Shown here in pieces: positions 32,701-45,501 of a stretch of DNA of 64,000 nucleotides. Position 1 is the first letter of the stretch; every line of letters starts with the position of its first letter. Source of the stretch: Cycas panzhihuaensis (Eukaryota; Cycadophyta); NCBI GenBank assembly GCA_023213395.1, contig CM041465.1:135291741-135355740 (forward strand), read 5' to 3'. A program made the translations under genes and the position numbers. The notes under the pieces are model-generated. The model had not been told where the DNA came from, ran no database searches, and was given only the letters and a program-made list of their open reading frames with translations.

Positions 32701-33875
32701 CTATTTAGGAACCCCTTGATTTGATATAGAGGGTCCTACTTTATTTGAATGAGGTATATTTACACCCTTAAAACTTGGTTCTATTTCAACCATAATGGTT
32801 GTTTCTTTATCATTTTGAACAACTTCATCTTGATAAATTTCATCCTCTTTGAAGATAACATCCCTGCTTATTATCATCTTTTTATCTTTTGGGTTATAGA
32901 GTTTATAAGATCTAGAAGAATTATTGTATCCTATAAAAATATATTTGGTGCTTTTATCATCCAACTTGGTTCTTTTTTATTCTAAAATATGTACATAAGC
33001 TAAGCATCCAAAAATCCTTAAGTACTTTATGCTTGATTTATAACCTGTCAAAGCTTCTTTAGGTGTGACCAATTTAATTACCTTGGTGCTATACCTATTT
33101 AATATATAAATAGTTATGTATATAGTTTCTACCCAAAATTCATGTCTAAGTTGCCTATCCTTAAGCATGCTCCCTGCCATCTCTAGAATTATTCTATTCT
33201 AGATTTTCACAACTTTATGTTGTTATAGAGTATAAGGATCAATGAGTTATTTCCTTATCTCATAATAGTTACAATATTCCTTAAACTCATTTAAGATGAA
33301 TTCTCCCCCATTATCTAATCTTAGGATAATAATTCTAAATCCATTTTATTTTCCAACTAAAGTTTTAAAGTCTATAAAACATTAAAGTGCATCCAATTTG
33401 ATCTCGATAAAATAGACCCAAGTCATTCTAGTGAACTCATCAATAAAGTTATGAAGTACCTAGCACCTCCTAATGAAGGTACATCCATTAAACCATATAG
33501 GTCTATATAGATTAATTAAAGGGGCCTATTGGCCCTATAACTTTCATATAGAAAACTTTTCCTTTGTTATTTTTCAAGTACGCAATTTTCACAAAGCTCT
33601 TTATTTATTTCTATAGCAAGGAGTTTGATCACCATATCCATTTCTTTCATCAAAGCTAAGTTGTTATAATTTACATGGTCAAGTCTTTTGTGCCATATTT
33701 CATAATTGACATTAGTTGAAGCTTTTAAAATATATGTATCTAATGGAGGTATGACTAGTTTAAATAGTCTATCACTAGTCATTTGACCTTTTGCCATAAT
33801 CACCTTATTCCTTAACTTATCCTTGATAGTACATTCTCTATTATCAAAGATAACCTTATACTTTTGCTCCATCAT
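32701..33875 (-). pseudogene. Copia integrase of element E (degenerate)
   Basis: The frame 33567-33875 holds the GAG-pre-integrase zinc-binding domain: YEIWHKRLDHVNYNNLALM and ELCENCVLEK keep H, H, C and C. The catalytic core follows in broken frames (LRLDNGGEF near 33320). The motif normally N-G-V-V-E-R-K-N-R reads HKVVKI-NR near 33210, so the catalytic glutamate is now lysine. Frames 32977-33180 and 32701-32964 give the C-terminal part with LRIFGCLAYVH and STKYIFIGYNNSSRSYKLYN. Non-functional. Confidence 0.87.
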
Positions 33876-34185
33876 CTAACCCACTAAAAGTAGATTCTTT
33901 TTTAGAGATGGAACATGTAGAATATTACTTATACTTCTAGTCTCTTCTAAATTAGTTATTATAGAAACATTACCTTTTCCAACTGCTATGTGTGTGATGT
34001 TGTCCCCAAACATAATTCTACTATTCTTAGAATTATTTATCTCCTTAAAGCATTCCTCTTTGTATGTCATATGAGTTGAATATTATGAATTAATATACCA
34101 ACTATCTTCTTCTTTGTTAGCCACTAGACTTGAGAGAAACAATGCATCATCATGTCTTTCTTCTATAGTTGTATTGGTTGTCCTC
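33876..34185 (-). pseudogene. Copia protease of element E (degenerate)
   Basis: The frame 33876-34070 reads MTYKEECFKEINNSKN, IMFGDNITHIAVGKGNVSI and NILHVPSLKKNLLLVG, standard copia protease strands. The active site just upstream (near 34090-34110) reads DSW-INSQYSTHMT where D-S-G-A-S/T-x-H-M-T is usual, so the flap and active-site loop are damaged and contain a stop. Confidence 0.75.
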
Positions 34186-35184
34186 TTTTATGTACTTGTA
34201 TTTTTAGAAAAATAATTTTCTTCTAAGTGGCTAATTCTATGACAAAAGGAACATTGAGTGGTTCCTCTTCCTCTTTGACTTCTTCTTGTTTGACTTTAAT
34301 TTCTACCTTTATAAGTTCTTCTTCCTCTTTCAAAGTTTTGGTCTTGTCCTTAGCCTTGAAAATGCCTTTGATTTTACCCTTAAAAATATTGATTAGGGCC
34401 TTGTCCTTGAAAACCTCCTTATCCTTAAAAGCTTTGATAACTTTAAAAACCTTATCCTTACCTTTGAAATTAGTTTCTTTGTTGGCCTCTTCCTCTAGGG
34501 GATTGGCCTCTATCCTTAGAACTTTATCCTAAAAATTTTGCCCAATTCTAGCCTTAGTGGCAAAGGTATATTTAAGGGATTCGTTCACCTCTTTCTTTTC
34601 CTTAGAAGTTAAGAATATAGCACTTAAGTGATCAATCTTAAGTATGCTAAGGTCTTTTGAAACTTCAATATTTGTTGCCATCATTTCAAACCTTTTAATT
34701 TCTCTTACATATCTTAGAATCTTTTCAACAATCCTTTGTTCACTTATCATTTCACCTAAGGATTTTATTTGGTTGACTAAATCTTAAACCTTAATGATAA
34801 ACTCATTAACCCCTTCTTGAGTTGTCATCTTTAAAAATTTAAACTTTTTCCTTAGAGTTTGCAACTTTGAAGATGTCGCTCATTTATACATTATTTTGAG
34901 GGTGTCCTAAGCATCCTTAGACATTATAACTTCACTAACTCTAGGAAAGATGTGATCCTCTAGTACACAAAAGATACTTTTAAGTGTTTCATTATCCCTC
35001 TTAGCATTCTCCTTATAGTTTTTTTTTAATCTTCTATGCCTATTTTGTTGATCTCTTTATAACCTGTCTTAATAAGATCTCACATATCCTTTGTAATAAA
35101 AATAGCCTTCATTATCCTACTCCAATTAAGAAAGTTATTTCTATCAAATTTAGGCATAATTACATTTCCAATATTTGCTACCAT
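34186..35184 (-). pseudogene. Copia gag of element E (degenerate)
   Basis: Starts with the ATG at 35184 (MVANIGNVIMPKFDRNNFLN). Characteristic UBN2-type sequence follows: NETLKSIFCVLED, VNEFIIKV, MISEQRIVEKILRYV and RFEMMATNIEVSKDLS. A lysine-rich stretch (about 34310-34470) with repeated K-D-K and F-K words leads to a zinc knuckle near 34220-34260 (CSFCHRISHLEENYF) in which the last cysteine has become tyrosine. Stops divide it. Confidence 0.82.
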
Positions 35185-37321
35185 TGTAAAGAATATTACT
35201 TTGAATATTAGACTTCTAAAAATTATAAAGTACTTAAAAGTAAATACAATCAAATAGTACAAAAAAGCAATGAAAGGACATTTAACAATCATAAAATATA
35301 TTCTACTTCACCTCTTAGACTAATGTAAAAATTCTAATTAGGACTCTAACTACCTAAAGGAGTAATAATTTTTATTAACAAGAGGTTACAATATGTTTTT
35401 TTACTAGTTTATATAAGAGTCATCACACAAGAAGCCCTTCATCAATTCCACTTTAGAGGATGAACATAGTATATAAAATGATATCAAAAATTTTTTATAA
35501 CTTTATAAGTCTCCAAAAATAGAAAATAGAGTCCAACGCTTCAAACGAGATTTAATTTTGATATTAGATCACAAAGATATGTATTAAAAACTTTTATAAA
35601 AAATTAACATTTTAATAAAAAAGACTAAAAAATACATTGCCTCAATTTTACTCATCAAAAAGTCTATCAAATAGAAATAAAATCTCTTTGTGTGACCACT
35701 TGTTTTGATTGGGTGACAATGGACTTCGATTTGGTGTTGACAGAATCAATTTTTGACTTAGTTCGTGAAAATTGTGGCCTTCAGAGTAGAAGTAGGTCCT
35801 TACTTTGAACAATAGTCCTAAAAATTTACTTGGCTCATTTTGTAAAAACTAAACGAGGTCATTTTAATGTTGCATATGACCTACTACTCAATGATAAAGA
35901 CTTTTAGGCAATGATTAAATGTAGGTAATCTACTAATTTGTAATAATCGAGACAAACTGCCTCTGAGGGCTAAAAAAAGCATGTAGATAGAAAACTAGAG
36001 TCAACTATTAAATAATCTCAAAATGTAAACAATCAATCAATTACACAAAACACCTTGCTTTCAACAATGAGCATGATGTAAAGTAGCCTTATTTGCTACT
36101 CTAGTGGAAAAGATGTAAAATGATAAATGCATGTATTTTAAAATATTTAAAATATTAAGATTTTAAGAAAGGTTTCAAAGTATTAACATTTAATATATAT
36201 GTGCATGCAAATAGAAGTCCACATGAATGACAACCATATTTATTCTTCATAGTCCCATAGTTGTGAATGAAATATATAATTTTGATAATGTTTACAACCC
36301 TTTTAATGATGCAAATATGGCTGATGAAGATAAAAGTGAAAATGTACTTAAAAAATATTGCAAATATTACAACATACTTAAAAAAAATATTGAATGCAAA
36401 TGTAAGACACAACTATTAAAAATAGAATGTCACAAATTAATATAGGGATAATGTGACACAAATTTTCTAGTCAATAAACAACTGTAGAATTTTCAAGAGA
36501 GGTGCAAATATGAACATATGATAAAAAGTATAATAGGACATAGTAACTTACAGACGATAAAGGAGTAAACATTAAGACACAAATATAAATATTGAAAATA
36601 TTTATAAAGTTTGAACTTTAAACAAAGAGAGAGTGACACAAATAAAATCTACATAATAGTACTTATATAGCCATACAGATTTAAAGAGAAATTCAGTCAT
36701 AAATATAGATTTAAACATACTAGACTAGGATTTCACAAAGAAAGGAACAATTAGAATGCAAATGGATGGGTGTAAAGATCATAAAGTTTGCAAAAAATAT
36801 TTTTCAGATATATCTCTTCTCTTTGGGACACAAATATATCTGCTAACATTTGAAGAAAGGACACATAGAGCATAGAGATATGGATACTCTTAGTTTGGCT
36901 TGATATGATCCCTTAGTGCATGCAAATAGAGAACTAACGAAAGGAGGTGCAAAATGCAAAGCAAGGTAAGGTAAATACTCTTTAGATAATGCAAAACTAA
37001 TTATCTATAAAGTAAGACAAGCTAGGAATAAGAGGGGCTCTACAATGGTAAGATCCTTTTCACCAAAATGCTCAGGCATGTAATGGGAATAAACACTTTC
37101 AAATAAAACCATGATAAACATAAATGGATGATTGACAACATTAAAAAAAGATTATAAAAGTAAATAATAAAATATTGATCAATAACTCAAAAGAATCAAT
37201 GGTGCATGTGATAACAAGTTTTCATAAGACTTCTTGAATATGGCTCTAAACTTGGCTCTTCATTCAAATACTTCTACAACAAGATAACACTCTAACAATG
37301 CTTTGAAATCTTACGTAATTA
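35185..37321. other. Long leader of element E, non-coding
   Basis: This is 2.1 kb between gag and the primer-binding site. It is A-rich with many ATGCAAAT-like words near 36180-36950, similar in texture to the leader of element C. No frame above 85 codons and no recognisable domain. Confidence 0.5.
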
Positions 37322-37331
37322 GCTCTGACAC
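37322..37331 (-). other. Primer-binding site of element E
   Basis: The minus strand reads GTGTCAGAGC, one change from GTATCAGAGC of the Met-type site, directly next to the LTR start at 37332. Confidence 0.65.
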
Positions 37332-37623
37332 TGAATAAAAGAATGTAGGGGGTTTAAAGGGAGTTGAGAATGCACGAACATGCTAAACTAGAATATGATA
37401 TAGTGGTAATGTTGAAGAACACTAGGGTCTTTAGACCTTATGAATTTATAAGCAGGAATTGAGTGGGAAATGCTCGATGTCTATTGTCGATTAGCATTAA
37501 GAAATATAAAAATATTTACTATAAATATTTAATAAGTCAACTAGTTGTGGCTAGTGGTGCTAACATAATCTCCACTAACCCTAGGTTGATATGAGCCCTA
37601 ATGGGTATTATTCCAATAAAACA
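37332..37623 (-). repeat. 5' LTR of element E
   Basis: Starts TGAATAAAAGAATGTAGG and ends near CCAATAAAACA. It aligns with 30101-30395 with numerous substitutions, indicating an old insertion. Confidence 0.8.
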
Positions 37624-40420
37624 TTCCCTTTATACACCCCTTACCAAATAAGGGACTGATTGCTCTTCTCCCTAAGAAAAAGGAGATTTTGATTTTCGTT
37701 TATTGATTGTATTTTGTTTTCTTTAATTTGAAATATTTATATTTTTGATATAAATAAAAAAAATGATAAATCAAATAAGCACCTTATACTTTGAGCTATC
37801 ACAAGCCTAGAGAAATCATCCCTAATTCTTTAAATAGGGTCAAAAGTCATTGTTGAACCTAATTACTTTAAAACTCTTATTTTTGAGTCAACTTGGTTAA
37901 TTAGGCCCCCTAGTTTAGAACATAGACCCATAGGGTAAGAGATTTGAAGCAGTCATGACCATGGGATGTAGCCACTTATAGATAAGATAGTGGAGACTTA
38001 TTAATACTAGTAATATATCTCATATAAATGTAAGAAAATTTAGCAGTTTCTGCATACGACTCCAATGAACCTCCTACTCTATGAGGTGAATAAGAATAGG
38101 TCACCACTCTTAATAAGACTAATGAGGCTTCTTCAACTATTAACATCATACACATTAGCATGTGGTAGAGATAGACACCCCTCAATAGCCTACTCAAAAC
38201 ATGAATTAAAAGACAACTCTACCTAAAGTCATAAGCACACATGTCTCATTTAATGATGAAATATGGGTAGAGAAAAAATAGACCCCACTTTTTAGTAAAA
38301 GCAAGACCCTCATCCTAAATCAGAATAAAGAAATATTCAATATAAATTATTTAACCTAGAAGTAAACCTCTCAACCTCATAGATTCAAGAACTCATAATA
38401 AGTGAGAATTTTCCATTTTATTATGGACTTTTATAAAGCGAATCAAATAATAAGCAATACTGTAATATGTGAAAGATATAAAGTAATTTCTTTTTATTCT
38501 TGCTTTTATTTAAATATTTTTTATGTCATTTGACTTAAAAAATTTAAACTATTTGCATGAAGGGTAAAGAGAGAAGTAAGCAAATATTATAAGCATGTAA
38601 GTAATAAACTTTTTCTTTTCTCTTTCAAAATGAAATTTAGAATGAAAATTACACTTTTAAGTCTTTTTTATTTAAAAAAATAGAGTCTATAAAAAGGGGG
38701 CTTGAATGAGAATACCTTAAGTTTTGCTCCAAATATCTTAATAAACTTTCATTAAAAATACAAATTTGTATAGTATAAGTTTATCAAATAAGTAACATTA
38801 AAGGTTAATAGTATGCATAGATTCACAACTTCTAGAGAAAATTCAATAGCATTTTTGCTTGTTAAACAAACTTATGATGAAAAAGAGTTTATACTATAAC
38901 TTTAAAATATTCAAAAATGAATTTGAAATGAACTTTGAAAATTGCATATTTTTATAATGTTGAAGAAATTTTGGTAGCACTTTGGCTACACAATAGACAT
39001 TTTTTGATTCAATGCAAAGAATAAGGGAGTTTCCAATTAGCTTCTCAAATCCTCAATTTATATAAAAATAAGTTAAACACTTCTCCACCTATAGATTAGT
39101 TCATATAATAGAACCAATATAATTAATCAATTAAAAGAAATACAATATAAAATAGTAGCAATATATAAAATCAGTAACATATAGTAATAAAAGGAACCTC
39201 AAACAAGTAGAATTATCACTAGTTTAAGAGCTCAAAGGTGTTACTTGGTCTTTGTTTCCCTTATAAGACATTCACATAATGAAAAAGTGAAATATATAAA
39301 GTATAGAAAGAACTAAGGAAATACAATATTAAAACAATTTAAAAAGAAACTAAAATTGGAAAAATAATTAAAAAGAAAATGAACTCAAACAATATGGAGG
39401 GTGTTGCTCTAATTCTTGATCAAGGAGGAATGCTCTTAGCATGCAACTCTGATCTAAGAGGTCTTCAACAATGATTCGATCCCAATATTTAATCTAAAGG
39501 TGTAAACTAGGTGAAATAAGTGAATTAGAAAGGGAAACAACTAAAATTTTGGCAGCATTTTAGCAACATAACACTATTATTTTTTACCTTCCCTCTTCAT
39601 GTGAAAAAGTGGGGTATTTATAGGTGTTATAGACTACTGGAGAAGGTGGTATTAAGCCCATAATTTGGATCAAACCATGAGATAATTACCCATGGATTTA
39701 ATTGAATAAAAAAAACATTAAAGATAAACCCATTGGGGATAAAAAACTAGATCCCCATGAGATTTTTGACATTATCTAAGTTAGGAATACACCTGAGTGT
39801 ATTTATTGCATGTTGAAATATATATTTTTCTTTTTTTGTTTGCTAGTTATCATCTTGCAAAGCTTGTTATGGTACTACAAAGTTACACTTTTCATTACCA
39901 TGATAAATATCGTGGTACCACTAAGTTTACCAAAAATAAAATAGATAGTAAGATAGATAAGTTTCAACATAGAATAGTGTAAAATCAAAGCTAGATAGAT
40001 ATGTATTATAGTAGGATCTAGGAAATGCATATAATACTGATGATTCTAATAATAAAGACACTAAAAAAAGTAAGAGAAGCATGCAATTACTACAAATAGA
40101 GGAAATAAAAGATAAGAAGTATCCATAAGGGTATTATAAGGTCTTTCTACAATTTATTGAGCTTAATGGACAATCTTTCAAAGCCACTAACTATAGTCAA
40201 GATTGTCATAGGATAAAAACGCACATGACCATCACCAAAATAATAGGCAAATATTAGCAGATACTAATTAAAATAATTAAACAAATATAAACTAAAATAA
40301 AACACTAGAAGTACATACCTTTACTTACTTATTGGTATAAGATGATTATGTATTTTTTAGATTGTGAGAAACACATATCTTCATAAGATTAAATTGACCT
40401 TACAAGTAGGCTTATGAATT
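37624..40420. other. AT-rich region between elements E and F
   Basis: 2.8 kb with no open frame over 75 codons and no recognisable domain on either strand. A TATA-like box in a typical LTR setting is present on the minus strand at 39611. The region probably holds relics of older LTR elements whose mates are lost. Confidence 0.5.
39611..39626 (-). promoter_or_regulatory. Minus-strand TATA-box context (relic LTR or dead promoter)
   Basis: The minus strand reads CACCTATAAATACCCC, a near-ideal plant TATA box. Nothing coding is recognised downstream (39400 and leftward). A relic LTR is the simplest explanation. Confidence 0.35.
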
Positions 40421-41182
40421 TGATTTGAATTGAATGTAAGAGTAACAACTTACTCTAATTGAAACAACTCATATCCAATATTACATAATATATAGTATAT
40501 TTATATTATTCTTATAAATATTTGTTTATTTGTGCTCTATTGAGTATTTCCTTAACTGTTATAGCATCCCTAGGACAACTAAAAGAGATTTGGGCACTTT
40601 CTTGACTACTACATCCTCTTTAGAATATTTTCTAACAATCTTTATATGGAGATTTTACCTTCTATTCAACTATAATTCATTTATAGGATGATTTTAAGAC
40701 TTGGGCATCTCTTTTAAACTACTACCACCATGTTTTTCCTCTTCCTAGTTGTGTTTGAATTTCTCTAGCTCTCCTTTTCCCCTCATGAATAGATCTGGGT
40801 ATTTTTTCTATTCCTTCCCTTGTCCGTTCAACTTCTATTTCTGTTTCTTTTCTATTTTTTTGTCTTTCTCCATCATACTTTTTCTCCATTTATAACTGAT
40901 GACAAATCAATTGAATAAGTTGGTTTTTTCTTTCATTTCGTAGTTGATAGATATATGACTATTCTGAGTAAATTTTATGATTATTGGATCACTTTTTCTC
41001 TAGTTAGTCACAGTTCTGATTGTGATTGGTCATATCTGGTAATACATTTTTTAATTTTTAAGAGTATATGATTATATTTTTTTACCTATAAGTGCTAGAA
41101 ACACCTATGAAACTCCATCCATAAGTATTTATACTCTTTTTTGAAGAGAAATAAGAATGTTAATAGATCTGATTCAGATCAG
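40421..41182 (-). repeat. 3' LTR of element F
   Basis: Begins TGATTTGAATTGAAT and ends TTCAGATCA on the plus strand. Pairs with 45502-46246; shared words include AGTAACAACTTACTCTAATT and AAACACCTATGAAACTCC. The purine stretch AAAATGTGGGAGTTC on the minus strand at 41183-41197 is the likely polypurine tract. Confidence 0.88.
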
Positions 41183-41499
41183 AACTCCCACATTTTTAGG
41201 AGTTCATGGCCTCATGAACATCACAATTTCAAGTGAGGGAACTTGATTCTTCCCTTCTCCCTGCTATACTATCTCACTTTACTGGGTAATTATCCTTTCT
41301 CTCTAATCCTGAAGGACTCAATTATGCTTCTTCTAATTATGGTCTATTTCCTCTAAAGAATGCAATCAATTTATAATAATTCTTCTTTCTCCACTTATAA
41401 CTCCTCCATATTTAGCAAGAGTGGAACATCATCTTCCTCCTCATCCAACATAGATAGCTAGAGCATCTTCAAGTTCTCAACATTCACAATTGAATACAT

Positions 41500-42900
41500 C
41501 TTTATAAATTCTGGTAATTCGAGTTAAAAAACATTTTCTCCATTTTTTTTTTCAAGATTTTAAAAGGACCATAATATATAGGCTTCAACTTTTTACCTTT
41601 ATCTTGTAATCTTTTCTTGTTGAGATGCAACCAAACTTGATCTCTTTCCTTGAAGGAATGGCTAGTTTTTTGTGTGTCATGACTTTGTTTATATCTCTAC
41701 TGAGATCTTTGAAACTACTCCTTAATCTATTGATGTATTTTTCAGATTCTTTCTAAGAATCTTTGCACCTTCTCTTGTCCTTCTTCCTCATTTCCATTTT
41801 TAGCAGTAGATTAGGCTAAAAATTATGAATTAAATAGACTTGAAGGTAAAAATTCCAAACATACATCAAATAGTGATTTTTGAGTTGAGTTATAGATTGG
41901 TTTATTGAGTGCAAATTATAGGTATGAGAGACTTTCATCCCAAGTCTTGGGATTCTTGGCATTGTACCCTTATAATAGCTACACCAGTATCCTATTGATA
42001 ACTTCGATCTAGTTGTCTATTTGAGGATGGAGAGTTGTGCTTATCCTCAACTTTGTATCCATCATCCCTTAAAGAGATTACTAAAAATGACTCAAAAATC
42101 TACTTTCTTCATAAAAAATAATAGAGTTGGGAAGTCCAAAATACTTCTAAACATGTTGAAAAAATAATCTATCCATATCTTCTCCGATATGTATCTTCCT
42201 ATAGGGAATTGACACCACTATTTTACTATATCAATCAACAACTACAAATAAATAATCCATATTATTTTTAGTTCGTGGTAGTCTTATGAGAAAATCCATG
42301 GAGATACTCTCCCATGGCCGTGATGGAACGAGAAGTGGAGTGTATAATTCTAGCTTCCTATTGGTCAACTTCAATATACTACATAATGTACATCCTCATA
42401 CTACTGTAGTCATGTCTTGTTGCATATTAGGCCAATAAATATATTGTTGTAAATTCAACAACGTTTCTCTCACTTTAAAGTATCTTACTACTTGAGAGGT
42501 ATGAGCTTCTCTTACCCACTTGCTTTGGAATACAAAGCTTGTCATGCTTAAAGAGAAGACCATTTCTCAGCTAAAAATTAGCAACTATCTTTCCCTACTA
42601 TAGTTACTTCAAGATGGGCTTGAATATCTCATCTTGTACTGGTCTTCTCTCTTACTTTAACACTACTCCTATGGCATAGTATGAAGCATTGGTTTCCAAC
42701 TCAAATGGTTTTTGCAATGATGGTAATGCTAACACCAACACTTCATAAAATTTCTACTATAGAAGCTTAAGGGTTTTCTCTTACTTATTCCTCCAATAAA
42801 ATTTTATATACCCACTTATCATGTATATAGAGGTGTTATAATTTGAAAGAATTTAAAAATAAACTTTCTTAAATATTGATAAGGACCAATGAAACTTCTT
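41500..42900 (-). pseudogene. Integrase and RNase H remnants of element F
   Basis: Stop-ridden minus-strand readings include SLSYL-FALNKPIYNSTQKS near 41910, STTLHPQIDNQIEVINRIL near 42000 (the catalytic glutamate survives in QIEVIN), GLPNSIIFYEESRFLSHF near 42120 where the second catalytic aspartate motif S-D-R-D is lost, and PWESISMDFLIRLPR near 42300 with the first aspartate. RNase H traces lie at about 42580-42900. The C-terminal part near 41590 reads VWLHLNKKRLQDKGKKLKP and YYGPFKILKK. Confidence 0.75.
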
Positions 42901-43089
42901 ACCATCATGGTTGCCTTGGGTGTGGGCTAATTGAGAATGACTCTAATCTTTGCTTTATTAATCTTCAATTCTCCTCCTCCAATTACAAATCCTAAGAAGA
43001 TGAGAGATTGCTTCCTAAACTTATACTTCTTTGGGTTAAGTTTTAGTTGCTACTATTGAATAACTTTGAATACTTGCTTAACATATTAG

Positions 43090-43660
43090 AGGTGCTCCTC
43101 CTAAGTCTAACTAAAAATCATAATATCATCTAGATAAACAATAATAAAATCATTAATAAAGGGTCTCAATACCTCATTCATCAACTTTATGAAGGTGGTA
43201 GGTGCATTGCATAAACCAAAAGGCATCACTATCTATTCAAACAGTCCTTGCTTTGATTTGAAGGCTGTCTTCTAAGTACACTGCTCTTGAATTCAAACTT
43301 GATGATAGCCTGATTTAAGGTCCAACTTGGTGAAGTATCTTACAAATTGTAGCTAGTCCAATATGTTATCTATTTATGGTAGGGGATGTTGATTCATTAT
43401 AGTGATCTTGTTTAATGCCCAGTAGTCAATGCATATTCTCCAACCTCCATCTTTCTTTATCACCAAAACAATAGGTGAATCGAAAGGGGAATAACTTGGC
43501 TTGATCTCTCCTTGCTCCAAGAGTTCTTAAATTTACTTCCTAATATCTTCATTCTCTAAAACTGAGTTCTGATAAAGATTAAGATTAGGCAAAGATAAAT
43601 TGAAAACTAGCTAAATTTCATGCTCAATTGCCCTGGGGGTAGTCCCTTTAGGTCCTAGAA
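43090..43660 (-). pseudogene. Reverse transcriptase remnant of element F
   Basis: The minus strand reads [20 protein letters not shown] and [13 protein letters not shown] around 43130-43230, i.e. the gypsy RT palm with the active box YLDD intact. The fingers motif DLKSGYHQ is near 43310 in a damaged form, and the thumb region NKAKIRVILN is near 42950. Several stops and shifts. Confidence 0.82.
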
Positions 43661-43849
43661 TATCTCATTATATGTATTCTTTAGGCTTTTAATCTACTAC
43701 AATTATTTTCTATCTAGTGCCTGCATTAAGGACTCTACTTGCTACTTTTCTTCTACCTTTTACTTCACCATCAATAACATAATTTTTTCACAAGCATTAA
43801 TCAATCTCTTTGCTTGTTAGAAGGATATGAGGGAGATCTTCTTTTGAGA

Positions 43850-44345
43850 TTTTGATGCATTAATTAGATATGATTTGCCATATTTAATGAGTCAAATATT
43901 TCTTAGTCTCATATGATGAACTCCATCTCTATCATAGAGATATGGCCTGCTAAACACAACCTGATAAACATCCAGGGAACCACTTCACATTCATCCTCAT
44001 TAATAAACCTGTTTGAAATTGCAAATCTTGAATTTGTATTGGTGAGTAACCTGTAGTTCTGAATGTTTTTACAGCCATCCAAGAGGATATGGTTTTGGAT
44101 GTGCATGTATCTTTAATCCTAGCTTCTTTATTAACACCTTTGATATTAAATTATTTTGACTTCCTCCATCAAAGATGGTATTAACCATGCTTTGTTTCAC
44201 TTAGATTCTCACCATGAAGAGCTCCTCTCTAATCTTTGGATTAACCTTTTGATGGTTGTCTTTGGGTTCGACATTAGCCATAAGCATCAACTTCTCATTG
44301 GCCCCTTTGGTGTTGCAAATGTCTTCTTCTCCTATGGTATTAAGT
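43850..44345 (-). pseudogene. Protease remnant of element F
   Basis: The minus strand carries NTIFDGGSQNNLISKVLIKK near 44110-44165, the active-site loop of the protease type found in some gypsy elements (usually D-S/P-G-S-Q-x-N-L-I). A DVYQVVF and YLYDRDG stretch near 43940 corresponds to the second half. Stops interrupt. Confidence 0.65.
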
Positions 44346-44399
44346 AAAGATTTGCCTTCAACTTTCACTTTATCTTTTCTTTTATTCTTGGGCTACCTC

Positions 44400-45350
44400 T
44401 TTAGATGTAAAAACTAATAATCTTCAATGTTGTGTCCTACCCTCTTACAATGCCTATAAGAAACTTTGATTTGAGTGGTATTAGCTTGCTTCTTCTTACC
44501 AATCTTACTTTTCCTGAAAGCTTTTTCCCTTATGAAGGTTTGTTGCTATATTCCTCAGGTGTAAACCTTTTTCTCTTTGCATTGATCTTCTTGTTCCTCT
44601 TCTTGATAGCAATTACTTTCTTGCTAGCCTCATCAAGAGTTTTCACTTTGAATAACTGGAGTTCCTATTAAATATATTAGTGTAAAACTCCAATATATTT
44701 CAACATTATATGTTTGCCAAGTAATGAAATGCCCAACATAATAGCTTGCTTATGAAATTCTATTATATAATCTTGTATAGTTTGTCCCTTTTCTTATTTA
44801 TAGTATTACCATTTGATCTATTACTATTCTTCATGCCCAATGAGATGGAATCACTTCTTAATAAGGGATTTAAATTACCATCGTGTTGTTTGAGTTATAT
44901 CATGGGATTTAAGATATGCATTCTACCATACCAATATATACTTGAAGAGTTTTAGCCTAGCAAAGATGATCCTCTACCAGTTCTTGTACCCATATATTAA
45001 GAAATATGTTTTAGTTTAGCCAATTATCCAACTTCTCAGCATCTAAAGTTCCATCATAGATAGGCAATTCTAGCTTTGCCTCAACCTAGAATGGATGTGT
45101 TGTCATGGGCTTCTCTAAAGATGGGTTTTCATCTCTTTCCTCCTCATCTTATTGGTCATAGAAGCCCCTCTTGGGTACCTTCACTTGTCTCTTCTTTTAT
45201 CAGTTTATCTTCTTCTTCATTCCTACCTTTGGCTATGGAAAATGATACATCCTATTGAGACACAAGTTGTGCCATAAGCTGAGTCAATCTTTCAAGATTT
45301 TGCTCCATCCTTAAGAATCTTTTCTCCATATCTTACTCTGGATCTTCTAT
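44400..45350 (-). pseudogene. Gag remnant of element F
   Basis: The zinc knuckle near 44412-44456 reads YRHCKRVGHNIEDY; both outer cysteines of C-x-x-C...C have become tyrosine. Capsid-like sequence lies right of it (FARLKL, LVWYNAYL, TTRW-FKSLI near 44780-44960). A PIYDGTLDAEKLDNWL-type motif is recognisable around 45010-45070 in broken frame, and the N-terminal QNLERLTQLMAQLVSQ is near 45255-45305. Confidence 0.72.
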
Positions 45351-45482
45351 CTTCCTTCGTTCTTTATGCTCCCTTTTAAGAGGTTCAGTCAGGCTCTCTA
45401 GTCACTTGATATTAAAATTTATTTTCTTATAAACTCTTTTCAACACAAAAACATGATGAGTTTTCTTGTCCCAAATTCCCAA

Positions 45483-45501
45483 GGGTTGAAAACCAAAATA
45501 T
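45483..45501 (-). other. Possible primer-binding site of element F
   Basis: The minus strand directly after the LTR reads ATATTTTGGTTTTCAACCC. The position is right for a primer site, but it is not a Met-type match and the tRNA is unknown. Confidence 0.35.

Larger units (their letters stand above)
30101..37623 (-). mobile_element. Element E: degenerate Ty1/copia retrotransposon
   Basis: A minus-strand copia element bounded by paired LTRs of about 290 bp (30101-30395 and 37332-37623). From right to left it holds gag, protease, integrase, RT and RNase H, the copia order in which integrase precedes RT. All genes carry several stops and frameshifts. The RT is interrupted by about 600 bp of LTR-like sequence. 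The LTRs have clearly diverged and the target duplication is not clear (AAAAC can be found at both sides only with shifted ends). This is an old insertion. Confidence 0.87.

Noticed and set aside
34227-34532. Plus-strand 101-codon Ser/Leu-rich frame
   Set aside because: It is the antisense shadow of the lysine-rich linker of the copia gag in element E, which has family motifs on both sides.
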